Below, one piece after another: positions 28,401 to 33,043 of a stretch of DNA of 64,000 nucleotides. A program made the position numbers and the translations under genes. Numbering within the stretch: position 1 is the first letter of the stretch; each line of letters begins with the position of its first letter. This DNA comes from Watersipora subatra (Eukaryota; Bryozoa; Gymnolaemata; Cheilostomatida; Watersiporidae): the NCBI RefSeq assembly GCF_963576615.1, contig NC_088710.1:4692001-4756000 (forward strand). Direction: 5' to 3'. The notes under the pieces are model-generated. The model did not search any database, was not told the origin of the DNA, and saw nothing but the letters and a program-made list of their open reading frames with translations.

Positions 28401-29463
28401 GATTGCGAGGAGAGTGCAAAGCGATTGATTGCGAGGCGGGTGCGGACTGATTGATTGCAAGGTGACTGATTGCAAGTGCGAAGCGATTGATTGCTAGGCG
28501 AGTGCAAGAGCGCGATTGTCAACTGCTCGGCTGGTAAAGACTGGTCAGTTGAGGCGGGGGCTCAGCGGCAGAAGTGCGCGATCGTCAACTGCAAATATAG
28601 ACGGGTATGAATCTAGACACATGAATCTAGAATATTTATTAGATTTTACACGCATCTAGCTGTAAGACACATTGCAGATTTCCATTGTTCTCCCCAACAT
28701 TGACATGTATATGTGCATGCGTACTCTGATCAGGACAACAATTTCAGTAGACTGCATATTTGGAGTTGTTTTACAGTATGAAAGACAACTCTCAATAAAC
28801 CTTATGCTGCACGTGAATCTGTTTCTGTAGGCGGGTAATGCAGCTAGTAACAATATAAACCAAAGTATCCCTCACAGTTTCTTGGGATAGCAAGGTGTGA
28901 AGTAGGAATTGGTGAGCAACTGAATAGTAAATAAATATGTCTTCCATAGTGTTGTAGGCGAACGAAGCCTAAATATGAGAAAAATTGTCTATTGACACCT
29001 TCGCATCTCTGTCTTCTTCTCAATATGGAAATATCGTTTGTCTGCGATATCGCCCAGTGTGATGTCTCTAATTTGTGTTTAATAAATTTGTGCCTATTAG
29101 TGTTTCTTTTTCGGCCTTCTTGTGGTTTGGCATCTTCAGGAGGTGCCGACACACAGTTACCATCTCTCATGGTCCAACGCTTGGAAATCGAATGAATACA
29201 ACGTCAGTGAAGGCCTTGCTATATCCAAAATATCATAACATTGCCAAGTTCGAGTCCTCTTCCACCTTGCTCCCCCTAACGTATCCTCTGGCTCACTTTT
29301 AGTTCACTCAACAAGAGTTGAAACTATCATGGTTGAAAGTCTTGTAACCATGAAACAGACTTTCTGCATGTTTTATCTTCTGTATTTTCCAGATCTTCCC
29401 CTGACTCTGGAGAAACTGCATGTAGCCTGTGGACTCAACTCTGCAAACTTTAACATCAGCTAA
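1362..29463 (+). CDS. Aldehyde oxidase / xanthine dehydrogenase-like molybdo-flavoenzyme, 28 exons, complete
   Basis: Coding exons: 1362-1410, 1841-1998, 3042-3202, 3320-3446, 4483-4639, 5830-5945, 6027-6173, 6397-6499, 7390-7535, 8521-8625, 8932-8998, 9143-9240, 9981-10285, 10909-11021, 11381-11533, 12910-13099, 14296-14479, 14867-14984, 15725-15805, 16222-16445, 18993-19157, 21736-21864, 22507-22631, 23008-23157, 24178-24301, 24893-24989, 25914-26021, 29393-29463. They sum to 3771 nt (1256 residues plus TAA) with consistent phases. Domain order: plant-type 2Fe-2S (C45, C50, C53, C70), second 2Fe-2S (C110, C113, C145, C147), FAD-binding domain (about 170-480), molybdopterin domain (about 525-1235). 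The family oxidises aldehydes or N-heterocycles by hydroxylation at molybdenum, passing electrons through the Fe-S clusters and FAD. E1201 in VVAEPP is the catalytic Glu, and Q687 matches the conserved pocket Gln. The Glu of xanthine dehydrogenase GGGFGGKE is Gln here (Q748), and FRGFG is replaced by IRAPG (R857), as in invertebrate aldehyde oxidases. I therefore favour aldehyde oxidase. Substrate is unknown. Confidence 0.93.
1841..1998 (+). CDS. AOX-like gene, exon 2 (first 2Fe-2S motif)
   Basis: Residues 17-69. Contains [16 protein letters not shown], the CxxxxCGxC motif of the plant-type 2Fe-2S cluster (C45, C50, C53). Acceptor tgtacag, donor gtaaaa, ends in phase 0. Confidence 0.93.
1999..3041. 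other. Intron 2 of the AOX-like gene
   Basis: AT-rich, no second gene seen. Holds the tandem repeat at 2273-2476. Confidence 0.7.
2273..2476. repeat. Minisatellite, 'aactctgttaaactctatt'
   Basis: About 200 bp of alternating aactctgtt / aactctatt half-units, roughly 18-19 bp per full unit, imperfect at both ends. Confidence 0.9.
3042..3202 (+). CDS. AOX-like gene, exon 3 (Fe-S domains)
   Basis: Residues 70-123. C70 is the fourth ligand of the first cluster. TTIEGLG and [11 protein letters not shown] follow, with C110 and C113 as the first two ligands of the second cluster. Acceptor ccccag, donor gtaggt, ends in phase 2. Confidence 0.93.
3320..3446 (+). CDS. AOX-like gene, exon 4 (second 2Fe-2S motif)
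   Basis: Residues 123-165. Contains the [11 protein letters not shown] signature (C145, C147). The donor GAG|gtagga is the first copy of a tandem array that continues into the intron. Confidence 0.93.
3423..3800. repeat. 55-bp tandem repeat that starts in exon 4 and copies its splice donor
   Basis: The unit includes the last ~24 nt of exon 4, the GAG|gtagga donor and about 30 nt of intron. There are about six or seven copies; those near 3606, 3660, 3711 and 3766 repeat attgaggtaggaac exactly, and the two next to the exon are diverged. Confidence 0.9.
3801..4482. other. Rest of intron 4
   Basis: No gene seen. Contains a hairpin-forming pair near 4146-4185 (aaatatagtgtca ... tgacactatattt). 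Confidence 0.6.
4483..4639 (+). CDS. AOX-like gene, exon 5 (linker, start of FAD domain)
   Basis: Residues 166-217. Begins [11 protein letters not shown] and includes [11 protein letters not shown], which matches the family's 'W..P.tl.eL' start of the FAD domain. The 3' boundary (donor gttgcc) was chosen because it is the site that joins exon 6 in frame; it is the weakest junction of the model. Confidence 0.75.
4640..5829. other. Intron 5 of the AOX-like gene
   Basis: No exon supported. Holds the foldback at 5085-5262. Confidence 0.6.
5085..5262. repeat. Foldback rich in ATAACCAAT / ATTGGTTAT
   Basis: At least six alternating copies of (g)ataaccaatg and its complement within 180 bp can pair into nested hairpins. 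Looks like a small non-autonomous palindromic element; the motif also reads as clustered CCAAT boxes. Confidence 0.65.
5830..5945 (+). CDS. AOX-like gene, exon 6 (FAD-binding loop)
   Basis: Residues 218-256. Contains [13 protein letters not shown], equivalent to the FAD-contacting 'VGNTxxG' loop, then IDINGVSEL. Another AG 21 nt downstream (after cttggcag) would shorten the exon in frame; the upstream one keeps the conserved 'Y-L-x-x-G' strand. Confidence 0.85.
6027..6173 (+). CDS. AOX-like gene, exon 7
   Basis: Residues 257-305 of the FAD domain: [17 protein letters not shown] (the family's 'lxiGaxxtlxxl' helix start) through [14 protein letters not shown] (equivalent to 'a..ia..qvRn'). Phase 0 at both ends. 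Confidence 0.92.
6397..6499 (+). CDS. AOX-like gene, exon 8
   Basis: Residues 306-340. [19 protein letters not shown] matches the 'vxGNLxxkxxxxxFPSD' motif of invertebrate aldehyde oxidases rather than the 'GGNIITASPISD' of xanthine dehydrogenase. Donor gtgagt, phase 1. Confidence 0.92.
6500..7389. other. Intron 8
   Basis: Nothing gene-like. A short TA-rich partial duplication (ttcttatatggtat) lies at about 6630-6710. Confidence 0.6.
7390..7535 (+). CDS. AOX-like gene, exon 9
   Basis: Residues 340-388 of the FAD domain, ending [11 protein letters not shown], equivalent to the family's 'lksyKimpRaqN'. Donor gtgggt, phase 0; joined to exon 10 it gives TYRNAHS. Confidence 0.9.
7536..8520. other. 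Intron 9
   Basis: No gene seen. An impure AAT/AAC trinucleotide microsatellite lies at about 7793-7842. Confidence 0.6.
8521..8625 (+). CDS. AOX-like gene, exon 10
   Basis: Residues 389-423: [12 protein letters not shown] then VYAGVSDKF, the family's 'NAHAxVNAxF' and 'xGGvxxxF' segments of the FAD domain. Acceptor tatgtag, donor gtgagt. Confidence 0.92.
8932..8998 (+). CDS. AOX-like gene, exon 11
   Basis: Residues 424-446: [17 protein letters not shown], equivalent to 'xHAxxtExxLxGkxl'. Ends in phase 1. Confidence 0.9.
9048..9142. repeat. 28-29 bp repeat abutting the exon 12 acceptor
   Basis: Three copies of tggtctcacatatgtacata-tacgttgt in tandem. The last one runs directly into the functional acceptor (ttgtag) of exon 12. 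Confidence 0.85.
9143..9240 (+). CDS. AOX-like gene, exon 12
   Basis: Residues 446-478, end of the FAD domain; [16 protein letters not shown] matches the 'pxYRxxLaxslFyK' helix. The last 8 nt of the exon (TTTATAAG) are the beginning of a 31-bp tandem unit that extends into the intron. Confidence 0.92.
9233..9418. repeat. 31-bp tandem repeat starting inside exon 12
   Basis: Six copies. Unit begins TTTATAAG, which in copy 1 is coding sequence (Phe-Tyr-Lys), followed by gtactaagtcattaag. Copies 1, 2, 3 and 6 keep the AAG|gtacta donor; copies 4 and 5 read aaagta. Confidence 0.92.
9419..9980. other. Rest of intron 12
   Basis: No exon seen. Holds the tRNA-like relic at 9731-9790. Confidence 0.6.
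9731..9790 (+). repeat. tRNA-like SINE head, decayed
   Basis: gagtggtgcaagtggtagag resembles an A box (TGGYxxAGTGGTAGAG) and the following arm could fold tRNA-like, but the B box is degraded. Read as a SINE relic, not a tRNA gene. Confidence 0.45.
9981..10285 (+). CDS. AOX-like gene, exon 13 (linker into molybdenum domain)
   Basis: Residues 479-580. The first part is the interdomain linker. [20 protein letters not shown] is the start of the molybdenum domain ('a.xqxtGeAxYxdD'). Longest exon of the gene; donor gtaaga, phase 2. Confidence 0.95.
10286..10908. other. Intron 13
   Basis: Nothing gene-like; includes a degenerate 'ctgtaca/ttgtacact' rich stretch at about 10560-10700. Confidence 0.55.
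10909..11021 (+). CDS. AOX-like gene, exon 14
   Basis: Residues 580-618: [11 protein letters not shown] and [13 protein letters not shown] are standard molybdenum-domain segments ('fxakDIPGxN', 'vxyxGQxvgxivA'). Confidence 0.95.
11381..11533 (+). CDS. AOX-like gene, exon 15
   Basis: Residues 618-669: [17 protein letters not shown] ('tqxxAxxAAxxVkveY') followed by [13 protein letters not shown] ('iltxxeAixxxSf'). Confidence 0.94.
11706..11750. repeat. 11-bp repeat, 'cagttggtcag'
   Basis: Four near-perfect copies of agttggtcagc in tandem. Confidence 0.85.
12009..12051. repeat. 10-bp repeat, 'ctgttctaga'
   Basis: Four tandem copies of gttctagact. Confidence 0.85.
12085..12445. repeat. ~44-bp minisatellite, 'ttggtcag' family
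   Basis: About seven or eight imperfect copies of a unit containing cagtgattggtcaaaggatg and accagtggttggtcagctgt. Each unit has one ATTGGTCA, an inverted CCAAT-box core. Confidence 0.85.
12910..13099 (+). CDS. AOX-like gene, exon 16 (pocket Gln)
   Basis: Residues 669-732: [18 protein letters not shown] corresponds to 'GexxiGgQxHFyxExqt'; Q687 is the conserved molybdenum-site Gln. [19 protein letters not shown] follows. Confidence 0.95.
13100..14295. other. Intron 16
   Basis: No gene seen. Holds a hairpin (13419-13453, tatagtaggtaaat ... actacctactata) and a degenerate stretch rich in 'tgaatgtaca/gtgtacagct' at about 13765-13900. Confidence 0.55.
14296..14479 (+). CDS. AOX-like gene, exon 17 (GGGFGAK)
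   Basis: Residues 732-793. [15 protein letters not shown] is the molybdopterin-site GGGFG(G/A)K motif; the next residue, Glu in xanthine dehydrogenase, is Gln (Q748). [19 protein letters not shown] follows. Confidence 0.95.
14867..14984 (+). CDS. AOX-like gene, exon 18
   Basis: Residues 794-833: [13 protein letters not shown] ('yxvGfxxxGxixAl') to SYCFHYVDS, before the family's 'nxYxvpnw' segment carried by exon 19. Confidence 0.9.
14985..15724. other. Intron 18
   Basis: AT-rich intron with no repeat array or exon that I can support. Confidence 0.55.
15725..15805 (+). CDS. AOX-like gene, exon 19 (IRAPG)
   Basis: Residues 833-860: [16 protein letters not shown], then HCYIRAPG. R857 sits where xanthine dehydrogenase has Arg of FRGFG; invertebrate aldehyde oxidases also show RAPG here. 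Small exon, supported by phases 1 and 1 and by family order. Confidence 0.88.
16222..16445 (+). CDS. AOX-like gene, exon 20
   Basis: Residues 860-934: a helical segment with [20 protein letters not shown], equivalent to 'iiexiAxxlgxdpxxVRxxN'. Ends IAKFNL. Confidence 0.93.
16446..18992. other. Intron 20
   Basis: No coding exon supported. Holds a copy of the ctttactataataagagc motif (about 16529), the 38-bp array at 17353-17505 and a short hairpin at about 18060-18085 (gcgtaacaa ... ttgttacgc). Confidence 0.6.
17353..17505. repeat. 38-bp tandem repeat containing GGGTGAGTCA
   Basis: Four copies of gggatgctagggtgagtcat plus gcatagcgtgatgtcata, nearly identical. Each has a GGGTGAGT string that resembles a 5' splice site on the sense strand. 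Confidence 0.92.
18993..19157 (+). CDS. AOX-like gene, exon 21 (GVELGQG)
   Basis: Residues 935-989: [20 protein letters not shown], then [18 protein letters not shown], the family's 'GGxEmGQGxxTK' substrate/cofactor loop (Q984). Confidence 0.95.
19158..21735. other. Intron 21
   Basis: No exon seen. Contains a 19-nt perfect-arm hairpin at about 19270-19312 (tatatcaattggagc ... gctccaattgatata) and the large minisatellite at 20195-20835. Confidence 0.65.
20195..20835. repeat. 15-16 bp minisatellite, 'gtgatgacgctataac'
   Basis: About 640 bp, around 40 imperfect copies. Most units hold TGACG, giving unusually dense CpG for this AT-rich neighbourhood. Sub-blocks (gtgataacgatataac) recur, suggesting higher-order duplication. 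Confidence 0.92.
21736..21864 (+). CDS. AOX-like gene, exon 22
   Basis: Residues 990-1032: [16 protein letters not shown] and [16 protein letters not shown], equivalent to 'xxQvaAxxLgip' and 'vxNxxxTaaSxtSdlnG'. Confidence 0.95.
21865..22506. other. Intron 22
   Basis: No gene seen; a faint 'gactaggtgata' repeat lies at about 21900-22020. Confidence 0.5.
22507..22631 (+). CDS. AOX-like gene, exon 23
   Basis: Residues 1033-1074: [15 protein letters not shown] and [12 protein letters not shown], the 'avxxACxxLxxRlxp' and 'xxWxelixxA' segments. Donor gtaagg, phase 2. Confidence 0.94.
23008..23157 (+). CDS. AOX-like gene, exon 24
   Basis: Residues 1074-1124: [20 protein letters not shown] and [11 protein letters not shown], matching 'yxxyGaaxxEVExDxLTGe' and 'rxDixxDxGxS'. 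Confidence 0.95.
23158..24177. other. Intron 24
   Basis: AT-rich intron; nothing recognised. Confidence 0.5.
24178..24301 (+). CDS. AOX-like gene, exon 25
   Basis: Residues 1124-1165: [19 protein letters not shown] and [12 protein letters not shown], equivalent to 'lnPxiDiGQvEGAFvxGlG' and 'xxtGxLlTxxtw'. Confidence 0.95.
24302..25913. other. Introns 25 and 26 flanking exon 26
   Basis: No additional exon is needed between exons 25, 26 and 27, and none is supported. Confidence 0.5.
24893..24989 (+). CDS. AOX-like gene, exon 26
   Basis: Residues 1166-1198: [19 protein letters not shown] then FALRSK, equivalent to 'tYxxPxxxDIPxxfrv' and 'xxxSKaxGEPP' (the last part continues in exon 27). Confidence 0.94.
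25914..26021 (+). CDS. AOX-like gene, exon 27 (catalytic Glu)
   Basis: Residues 1198-1234. [14 protein letters not shown] carries the catalytic glutamate, E1201 (bovine XDH Glu1261). The acceptor gtgtag was preferred over another 6 nt downstream (ttgtag) because it keeps the family length between 'SK' and 'EPP'. The usual Gly before Glu is Ala here. Confidence 0.9.
26624..27506. mobile_element. Foldback element with ~150-bp inverted arms
   Basis: Left arm 26624-26769 and right arm 27340-27506 are imperfect reverse complements (for example aaggttgacttgcaacaaaa against ttttgttgcaagtcaacctt). The ~570 bp between them shows no transposase. Probably a non-autonomous DNA element. Confidence 0.75.
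28165..28510. repeat. GC-rich minisatellite, 'gcgaggcgattgatt'
   Basis: About 350 bp built from gcgaggcgattgattgcga with 10-15 bp sub-units, varying c/a and spacer. It is free of stops in more than one - strand frame, so it creates long spurious open frames (Asn-Gln-Ser-Pro-Arg rich) with no gene character. Confidence 0.88.
29393..29463 (+). CDS. AOX-like gene, exon 28 (stop codon)
   Basis: Residues 1234-1256: [13 protein letters not shown] then NFNIS and TAA, matching the family C-terminus ('P.TxExixxACg'). Preceded by a pyrimidine-rich tract ending ttttccag. Confidence 0.9.
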
Positions 29464-29701
29464 GACTACATTCCTAATCTGCTCTGACCATCACAATGAA
29501 CAATTTTTACATTTTTATGCAATATTTAGAGCACTAATGATATTATGACAACACCAAACAAGTTTTGCCTTAACAGCAAGCTCTGCTGTTTATTACTTTT
29601 TATGATTCAGTTTTCTATGACAAAATATACTCACCTTTATATCTTTCCTTCTCAAATCTTACTATTTTTCTCTATTGATTGTTAGTATAGCTGAGCTCAA
29701 C

Positions 29702-29707
29702 AATAAA
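29702..29707 (+). promoter_or_regulatory. Possible polyadenylation signal of the AOX-like gene
   Basis: AATAAA about 240 nt after the stop codon. Motif and position fit a 3' UTR end, but such hexamers are frequent in AT-rich DNA. Confidence 0.35.
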
Positions 29708-29984
29708 ATCTTTATGTGATTTGGCACATATATGACTTCTGAGTTACATTCCTAGTCTGCAGAGTTGTTCAGATTACATGCTTAGACATTGGTTGAGCCA
29801 ACTGATGCTGCAGTTAAAAGCTAAGTCTTTCACACTATCCAAATAGTTTATCTAATAGTTTCGTCGAGGATTTCTATGGCAGCAAACAAATGGAAAGCTT
29901 AATACAGTAGAACCTCTTCTTACGAAATTAGTTTGTTCCAGAAGCAAGTTTGTAAGCAAATAATTTCGTAGGTAAAAACTGGTT

Positions 29985-30720
29985 TTACAACATAACGTGC
30001 CAATTCGTTCCAAGCCTCCACAAAACTCGAATATAAAAGGACGATTTGATGAGTAAAGATGATTTTTTTAAAAGCCAAGATGTATTTGTTTTACATAATT
30101 TATTTCTATTATTGTTCAACATATAATTGCCAGACAAGTCAACACATTTCTGCCATCTTGATACTAGCTTCTTGATCCGGTGAGCATGAATATCTTTAGC
30201 TTGCCTTTGTAACCATTCACTCACAGTATCTTTAACCACGTCAAGAGTCTCCATATGAATGCCTCTGATACAGGACTTTAGAGCACCAAAGAGCTGATAG
30301 TACGAATGTGTAAGAAAAAGGCTGTAAGGTGAGTGATCCAACAGTTCGCAACCTAGTTGGTTAATGGCCTCAATGATTTGAATGGCAGTGTGGGGCCTTG
30401 CATTGTCATGATGGAGAATGACTCGACAAGATCACATGCCTCGTCTCTTGTTCTTAGTGTCTTGACTTGGTGTAGCAGGTCATTTTCACAAATTGCTGTG
30501 GTTTTTCTGCTCAAGTAAGCTTATTGTATTTGGGCCTCTCACATCCCAAAATGCTGTCAACATCATTTTTTTTGACGCTCCTTGGTGCTCTGAACTTCTT
30601 TGTGACAGGGAATGATAGGTTTCCACTTCAATAACAGCTGCTTTGACTTTGGCTCATATTGTGCCACCAAAGTCTCATTACAAGTCTGCTTAGAAAGGAA
30701 TCTACGTCTCTTGAACCCAG
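29985..30720 (-). pseudogene. Mariner-type transposase, broken
   Basis: Reading leftwards: ETLVAQYEPKSKQ, MLTAFWDVRGP, ILHHDNARPHTA, LDHSPYSL...YYQLFGALKS and IKKLVSRWQKCV, the order of a mariner DD34D transposase. The second catalytic Asp (HHDNARPH) survives. The TGDET segment of the first is disrupted by a frameshift-type deletion near 30685, and the third (PDLAPSDYHLF in relatives) reads SLFLTHSYYQLF. It cannot be active. acagtagaacctcttcttac at 29904 may be one terminal repeat; the other end was not found with confidence. Confidence 0.88.
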
Positions 30721-32340
30721 ATCTCCAGATTCTTCTTAAACATTTCTAATCGCTTAACTTTGATGGCATCACTGAGAATTTTGGGTATCCACCTGCAGCA
30801 CACCTTTGAGTACCCAAGATCTTACTTTTATATACCAACACCTCAATTTGCTCGTGCCTGGAAAGTGATGAAACCCACGACACTATCTATTCTAATGTCT
30901 AGAATACAAAGTCATGTGACAGATAGTACACCAAACGTTACATGACTGGGTGCAGACAATCCTGTTCGATATTCTGACAAACAGACTGTCATTCAAATTT
31001 AGTATGAACAAAGTCCTAGTCAGACGGTAACTGGACTATTCATCTTTATTGGGGAATGACTGGCACTATTATTTAGTCGCAACAGTGGCAACCATGTGCT
31101 TGAGGTTTGGTGTTGTGGTTGTGGCCACAGACAATAAAGAAGGAGAATCCCTTACAATAATCACACTATCACTCAATCAGTAATCGCTCATTTTGTATTT
31201 CCTATACCATATAAAACATGATTTGTTTTATTGTTTATGCTATATTTATTTTTGGTTCTGGTTAAAGCATCCGGTAATATCATTTTTTGTTTGTTTTGGC
31301 TTCACTATCTACATTATTAAGATCGCCTTTTCATCTTGTCTGCAAATAAAGGCTTATTCCATATTCAATATAGAATTCATCATCATGTAACAAATGCCTG
31401 TTGGAATATTAATATACCTTAAAGCTTCTAATTGAAGGCCACCTCTATTTGTACACCACCTCTATTTGAACACCACCTCTATTTGAACACCACATCTATT
31501 TGACTGCCACCATGGGAGAAAAGTAGACAAATAGAGCGTCACCCTTTAATTGAACGCCACCTCCAATTGACCACCACTTTGACCTTTACGAGTCCATAAT
31601 AGCAAGTGATCAGTAGAGGAGTGTTCACAAAATTGTATTAATAATTAATCGTTTACATCAATAACAATTAGTTCTCCTGTAGTCCAACTCAAAGTATTTT
31701 TTTTTTTTTCGTATAAACTTTAAAAACAACACCATAAAAATAATTAGTTAATGCATCAAGCTAATAGTAATTCCTAATTTAACACAGTCCTAATACTTCA
31801 ACATATGATGAAAAAATGGTTTACATTTACGATGGTATATGAATGACTAGTTTTAGGCTAAAAGTTGTGCTTAACGTGTAAGCGGCCCAAAGTTTATCAA
31901 TTGATGTACAGTACATGTGTTTGTACAGTACATGTAATTTGTGTTTGTTGGCTTCGACTCGTTGGGCATGGCTGGCCAGCCTTAGGACAATGGAATCTAT
32001 TAATATTCGATTGTAATTAATTAATTCCAATTATAATTAAATTAATTAATTTCTAATCTTTCAAAAGCAGATTAGAAACTTCAAAATTGGAAGAATCACT
32101 AATTGAAATTGTGTTAGCAATAGATGAAGAACTTACCCAAGGGATGTCGAAGCAATTAAACTTACCAACCACCATCACCAGAAGCCCCCTGAGAAACATT
32201 AGAGATGAATCAATGAGTACACATATACGGATCTGCCAATCTGGTCAAACATGACCTAGGTACCATGAGTAAGTCATGAGCTCTACCCTACATGTCTACA
32301 TCACGTGCAACAGCTGAAGACCTATGCAAACAAGATAAGA

Positions 32341-32822
32341 TCTCTGTCTCTCTCCCTCTCCCTCTCCCTCTCCTTCTCCCTCTCCCTCCCTCTCTCTCCC
32401 TCTCCCTCTCCCTCTCTTTCCCTCTCCCTCTCTCTCCCTCTCTCTCCCTCTCTCTCCCTCTCTCTCCCTCTCTCTCCCTCTCTCTCCCTCTCTCTCTCAC
32501 TCTCTCTCTCTCCCTCTCTCCCTCTCTCCCTCTCTCCCTCTCTCTCCCTCTCTCTCTCACTCTCTCTCTCACTCTCTCTCTCTCCCTCTCTCTCACTCTC
32601 TCTCACTCTCTCTCACTCTCTCTCCCTCTCTCTCACTCTCTCTCTCACTCTCTCTCCCTCTCTCTCCCTCTCTCTCACTCTCTCCCTCTCTCGCTCTCTC
32701 CCTATAAATCCTTTCTCGCTCTCTCTCTTTTTTTCCCTCTCTCTTCTCTCTCTCTTGCCCTCTCTCTCTCTCTCTCTTGCTCTCTCTTTTGCTCTTTCTC
32801 TCTGTCTCGCTCTCTCTCTTTT
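32341..32822. repeat. Polypyrimidine microsatellite (CT)n/(CTCTCTCCC)n
   Basis: About 480 bp of almost pure C/T on the + strand (ctctctccctctctctcact types). Long Leu-Ser or Arg-Glu open frames on both strands are artefacts of the repeat. Confidence 0.97.
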
Positions 32823-32956
32823 CCCGAGGGTTTGCTAGGGCACTCCGCCCTCTCCCTGCTGAGGAGCCTGTCTCTCCCTATCTATAAAGCCTCATTCTCT
32901 TTCATAAGCTGAGCTTCTTCTACGCCACTATTTCACTTGCCAAAACTCTCTTATAG

Positions 32957-33043
32957 ATCTATGGACTGTCACCACTCCTGGTTGACTATCAAAACTCGCA
33001 GACGTACGGGACTGAGAAAACCAACATGGACGACTGTTCGAGT
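32957..33043 (+). other. Candidate orphan coding exon
   Basis: Between acceptor ctcttatag and donor gtaagg, 29 open codons read IYGLSPLLVDYQNSQ...TNMDDCS, ending in phase 1. It could join in frame to the candidate terminal exon at 38443. No family recognised and no other exons found, so this is weak. It may be part of the surrounding element. Confidence 0.2.

Larger units (their letters stand above)
26022..29392. other. Intron 27, transposon- and repeat-rich
   Basis: A 3.4 kb intron between the catalytic-Glu exon and the last exon. It contains a TC-rich start (ctgtctgtctatctgtgtg at about 26256), the inverted repeat 26624-27506 and the GC-rich minisatellite 28165-28510. No coding exon is supported. 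Confidence 0.65.

Noticed and set aside
28071..28522. Asn-Gln-Ser-rich open frames of up to 143 codons on the - strand
   Set aside because: Translations of the minisatellite in several overlapping frames.
1362..29463. Calling the large gene xanthine dehydrogenase
   Set aside because: The family is shared, but the GNLMMK-type FAD motif, Q748 in place of Glu and IRAPG in place of FRGFG fit invertebrate aldehyde oxidases better.
29985..30341. 118-codon open frame as a host gene
   Set aside because: It is the C-terminal part of a mariner transposase with the third catalytic residue lost.
32288..32912. Long Leu/Ser-rich and Arg/Glu-rich open frames
   Set aside because: Produced by the CT microsatellite on both strands; no splice context and no family.
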